From positions 1 to 8,747 of the forward strand of contig CALFZM010000040.1 of the NCBI GenBank assembly GCA_937952235.1: 8,747 nucleotides of DNA, in the 5' to 3' direction. The DNA comes from an uncultured Opitutia bacterium (lineage in GTDB: Bacteria; Verrucomicrobiota; Verrucomicrobiia; Opitutales; Opitutaceae). The notes under the pieces were generated by a model. It saw nothing but the letters and a program-made list of their open reading frames with translations. It did no database searches and was not told where the DNA came from. This document shows positions 7,501 through 8,747 of this stretch, in pieces. How positions within the stretch are numbered: the stretch's first letter is position 1; every line of letters starts with the position of its first letter. The position numbers were made by a program, and so were the translations under genes.

Positions 7501-7749
7501 GCTGGAGCGGATGATCTGCAGGCCGTCGATCGCCGAGACCTCCTTCTCGATCACCTCGGTGACCTTCGTTTCCACGACCTCGGCCGAGGCGCCCGGGTAG
7601 GTGGTGTCGATCGAGATCGTGGGAGAGTCCGTGCTCGGATATTCGCGCACGGGCAGCCGCTGGAACGAGATCGCGCCGATGAGCACGATCAGGATCGACG
7701 CCACCAGGCAGATGACCGGCCGCTTGATCGAAGTGTCGGAGAGAATCAT
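4600..7749 (-). CDS. RND multidrug-type efflux permease (HAE1/AcrB family)
   Basis: This is the inner-membrane proton/substrate antiporter of a tripartite pump. It has 1049 residues, the usual length for the family. The N-terminus MILSDTSIKRPV and the first membrane helix are typical. The two halves each carry a large periplasmic domain (about 30-330 and 560-860) and a bundle of membrane helices. The TM4 proton-relay pair is D399-D400 in GLVVDDAIVMLENIYRR. The TM10 lysine is K923 in GMVAKNGILVVEFANQ. These correspond to AcrB D407, D408 and K940, so the pump should be active. The C-terminus is a short cytoplasmic tail ending HSH. ATG 7749 lies 4 bp after the adaptor stop, with a GGAGGA Shine-Dalgarno 8 nt upstream, inside the adaptor's last codons. 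This implies coupled translation from one mRNA. Substrates cannot be told from sequence: drugs, bile-like compounds, solvents or native metabolites are all possible. Confidence 0.96.
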   Translation of the reverse strand: MILSDTSIKRPVICLVASILIVLIGAISFQRLPVREYPSTDSPTISIDTTYPGASAEVVETKVTEVIEKEVSAIDGLQIIRSSSSEQRSRITLEFSVSRNMDEAANDVRDKVARVRGRLPPEVNESYIAKSDADSDSVISLSFRSDVHSRLELTELVERLAVQRLQTIPGVANLELRGERYAMRLWVDATRLAAYNLTVADLERALRQQNVDLPSGRIESLAREFPVRLRGRLDNPHEFENLILANRDGYQVKFTDVGRVELGPSDYRNSTFVKGEHAVSISVYRQSQSNLLDVAREVKKLVPVLQAEMPQGVQVMVSSDYSVFVERSVKEVYQTLWEAAILVIVMIFVFLRDWRATLVPLVAIPVSIIGTFAVMQWLGFTVNTLTLLALVLAVGLVVDDAIVMLENIYRRIEQGESPIHAAIFGARQVAFAIIATTLTLAAVFLPVAFQSGRTGRLFFEFGLTLAISVTVSAFVALTLSPMLCSRILRAKVVAGKAQHGWFYRKSEPVFLALNRAFEWMLKGALRFRALVLLAALAFAVTGPYLYTKLQRELTPMEDRGIFTASFVPPVGATPEYNQVYSKQMEEIILAIPEIDRTYHRTGEGRAFIFATLKPWEERTRKTQDVVEEVRQKFRNEITGGQSSPSPVRPFGGRRSSFSSGVQLVLQGSDFDKLQELGQQVLTQMRGNPMFLVPRIDPSPTKPQIDVKIDRAKAADLGVPVSEVAATLETLLGGRRVTQFQRGNQQYDVLVQVEDANRTSPSDLARLYVRSASGALVQLSNLVTYDESVVPESFPHFNRLRSVTVSAQIAAGSTLGDAVAVLTEEVRPLLPPGYAFTWDGEAREFVESASDTYLLFGLALLFTFLVLAAQFESWIHPITIFTGIILAISGGLIVLYCSRFFGVPLTDNLFSRFGLIMLIGMVAKNGILVVEFANQLQVEGRSAFNAAYEASAIRFRPILMTSISTVLGAVPIAFATGAGAESRIPMGLVVVGGLSIATVLTLFVVPIVYVLMDWVCVKLTGRSSAHGLIRAAEIERETLAAETPVPAHSH

Positions 7750-7753
7750 GGCG

Positions 7754-8747
7754 TCAGTCCTCCAGCCGGAACTCCGCGCGCAGGGGTCGGGGCTCGAGCT
7801 TGGCCCCCTGGAACAGCGCGAGCGAACCCACGCCGGCCGCGACCACCTGGGTCGCTTCCGAGAGCGCGCCCTTGAGCGGGATCACTTCGACGAGGCCGCG
7901 CGAGCGCAGCCCGAGCGTGACGGGCACGAACGCCGCCACTTTTTCTCCCCCCTGGTCCGCCACCGTGACGAGCTGCGGGCCACGCTGGTCGATCAGGATC
8001 GCGCCCTCGGGCACCGCCAACGTGCCCTTGCGCACCTCGAGCACGATCTCGATCTCGGCGAACATGCCGGCCTTGAGGCCCGCGGCGTCACTCGCGACGT
8101 AGCCCTTCACGGCGCTCGAACGCGTGGCGCGCTCGATCACGGAGTTCACGAAATACACCTCCCCTTCGACCGGCGCGGCGGATGCGCCCGTCGTGGAACG
8201 CACGGTGAACCTCGTGCCGGGCCGCACCTTGGCGAGGTAGCGCTCCGGCACCTGGAACTCGACCTTCAGCCGGCTCAGGTCGTTGACGGTGGTGATGACC
8301 GACTGCGTGTTCACATAGTCCCCGGGCGACAGCATCCGGGCCTCGACCACCCCGTCGAACGGGGCGCGCACCTCGGTGCGCGCAAGCCGCACCTGCAGCA
8401 GTGCGATGTCGGCTTCCGCCGCGGCGAATTCGCTCCGCGAGCGATCGACGTCGGCCTGGGTGTTGGATTGCGTCTGCCGCAGGTTCTCGGCCCGGGCCAG
8501 GTTGAGCCGCGCCAGTTCGTGCCGCGAACGCGTCTGCGCGAGCTGCGCCTGCAGTTCCGCGTCGTCGATCTTCACCAGCAGGTCGCCCTTCTTCACCCGC
8601 CGCCCCTCCTCGAACTGGATCGAGCGGATCAGGCCGCTCATCTCGGGCCGGATCGACGCCGTCTCATTAGGCGCGAGCGAACCGACCACCCGCAGCGATT
8701 CCGACAGGTCGCGTCGCGACACGGCCACGACTTCCACCGCCTGCTTC
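7754..8747 (-). CDS. Periplasmic adaptor (membrane fusion protein) of the RND pump (5' end beyond window)
   Basis: This protein links the RND permease to an outer-membrane channel. The frame is open to the right edge, so the start, signal peptide or lipoprotein signal are missing; 330 residues are visible. The GTG at 8737 is an internal valine codon, not a supported start. The first visible part is the beta strand lead VEVVAVSRRDLSESLRVVGSL. It is followed by the first half of the lipoyl-like hybrid motif (IRPEMSGLIRSIQFEEGRRVKKGDLLVKIDD). An alpha-hairpin rich in Gln, Ala, Arg and Glu comes next (about visible residues 62-115), then the second lipoyl half (TEVRAPFDGVVEARMLSPGDYV). The beta-barrel region (KVEFQVPERYLAKVRPG) and a membrane-proximal domain (about 235-315) complete it. 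The protein ends RLED. It is co-oriented with the permease with a 4-bp gap, and the permease ribosome binding site lies inside this gene. The outer-membrane partner gene is not seen here. Confidence 0.94.
   Translation of the reverse strand, partial: KQAVEVVAVSRRDLSESLRVVGSLAPNETASIRPEMSGLIRSIQFEEGRRVKKGDLLVKIDDAELQAQLAQTRSRHELARLNLARAENLRQTQSNTQADVDRSRSEFAAAEADIALLQVRLARTEVRAPFDGVVEARMLSPGDYVNTQSVITTVNDLSRLKVEFQVPERYLAKVRPGTRFTVRSTTGASAAPVEGEVYFVNSVIERATRSSAVKGYVASDAAGLKAGMFAEIEIVLEVRKGTLAVPEGAILIDQRGPQLVTVADQGGEKVAAFVPVTLGLRSRGLVEVIPLKGALSEATQVVAAGVGSLALFQGAKLEPRPLRAEFRLED
7758..7763 (-). promoter_or_regulatory. Shine-Dalgarno of the RND permease, inside the adaptor gene
   Basis: GGAGGA on the minus strand sits 8 nt before the permease ATG and just before the adaptor's stop codon. 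It fixes the permease start and indicates that ribosomes finishing the adaptor can reinitiate on the permease. It is the only strong Shine-Dalgarno among the three starts visible in the window. Confidence 0.8.

Noticed and set aside
4603..7875. Plus-strand open frame of 1090 codons antisense to the permease and part of the adaptor
   Set aside because: The product is a monotone Arg/His/Glu/Asp/Gln-rich string without domains. It mirrors the codon positions of the strongly supported permease in high-GC DNA, so it is a shadow.
8735..8737. GTG as the start of the adaptor
   Set aside because: The frame stays open upstream to the window edge and the protein would lack a signal sequence; the codon is an internal valine in the conserved first beta strand.

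Overview
The window is high-GC bacterial DNA that most likely comes from the Verrucomicrobiota, close to Opitutaceae. The main reason is the TonB-dependent receptor. Its mature N-terminus carries an LSPFEV motif followed by a stretch resembling TLAGSRLNT...DTPAAISVFTKEFL, which I recognise from the large receptor families of Opitutus relatives. A secreted sulfatase with a HEAT-like C-terminus, and gene starts without Shine-Dalgarno sites, fit the same group. This assignment rests on recognition, not on a database search.

Layout. (1) Positions 1-2382, minus strand: a TonB-dependent outer-membrane receptor, cut by the left edge (794 residues visible, signal peptide and plug complete). (2) Positions 2383-2562: a 180-bp divergent intergenic region, with a hairpin directly in front of the receptor start. 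(3) Positions 2563-4458, plus strand: a secreted formylglycine-type sulfatase with a HEAT-like C-terminal domain and a lysine-rich tail. (4) Positions 4459-4599: a 141-bp convergent intergenic region. It holds two inverted copies of a REP-like palindrome and a third stem-loop. (5) Positions 4600-7749, minus strand: a complete RND (HAE1/AcrB-type) efflux permease. (6) Positions 7754-8747, minus strand: its periplasmic adaptor (membrane fusion protein), cut by the right edge and 4 bp upstream of the permease. No gene-free stretch exceeds 300 bases. I see no tRNA, rRNA, CRISPR array, transposase or phage gene.

How the genes work together. The divergent receptor and sulfatase share one intergenic region. 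This suggests, but does not prove, that they act on one nutrient: the sulfatase would desulfate a glycan in the periplasm or outside the cell, and the receptor would import a ligand with TonB energy. The adaptor and permease form an operon for a tripartite proton-driven efflux pump. The outer-membrane TolC-like partner is not in the window. The two modules appear unrelated and are separated by the REP-like hairpins, which probably also end transcription from both sides.

I see no clearly new multi-gene system. The observations most worth checking are the inverted REP-like pair with paired compensatory changes, the hairpin at the receptor start, and the contrast between SD-less and SD-led starts.
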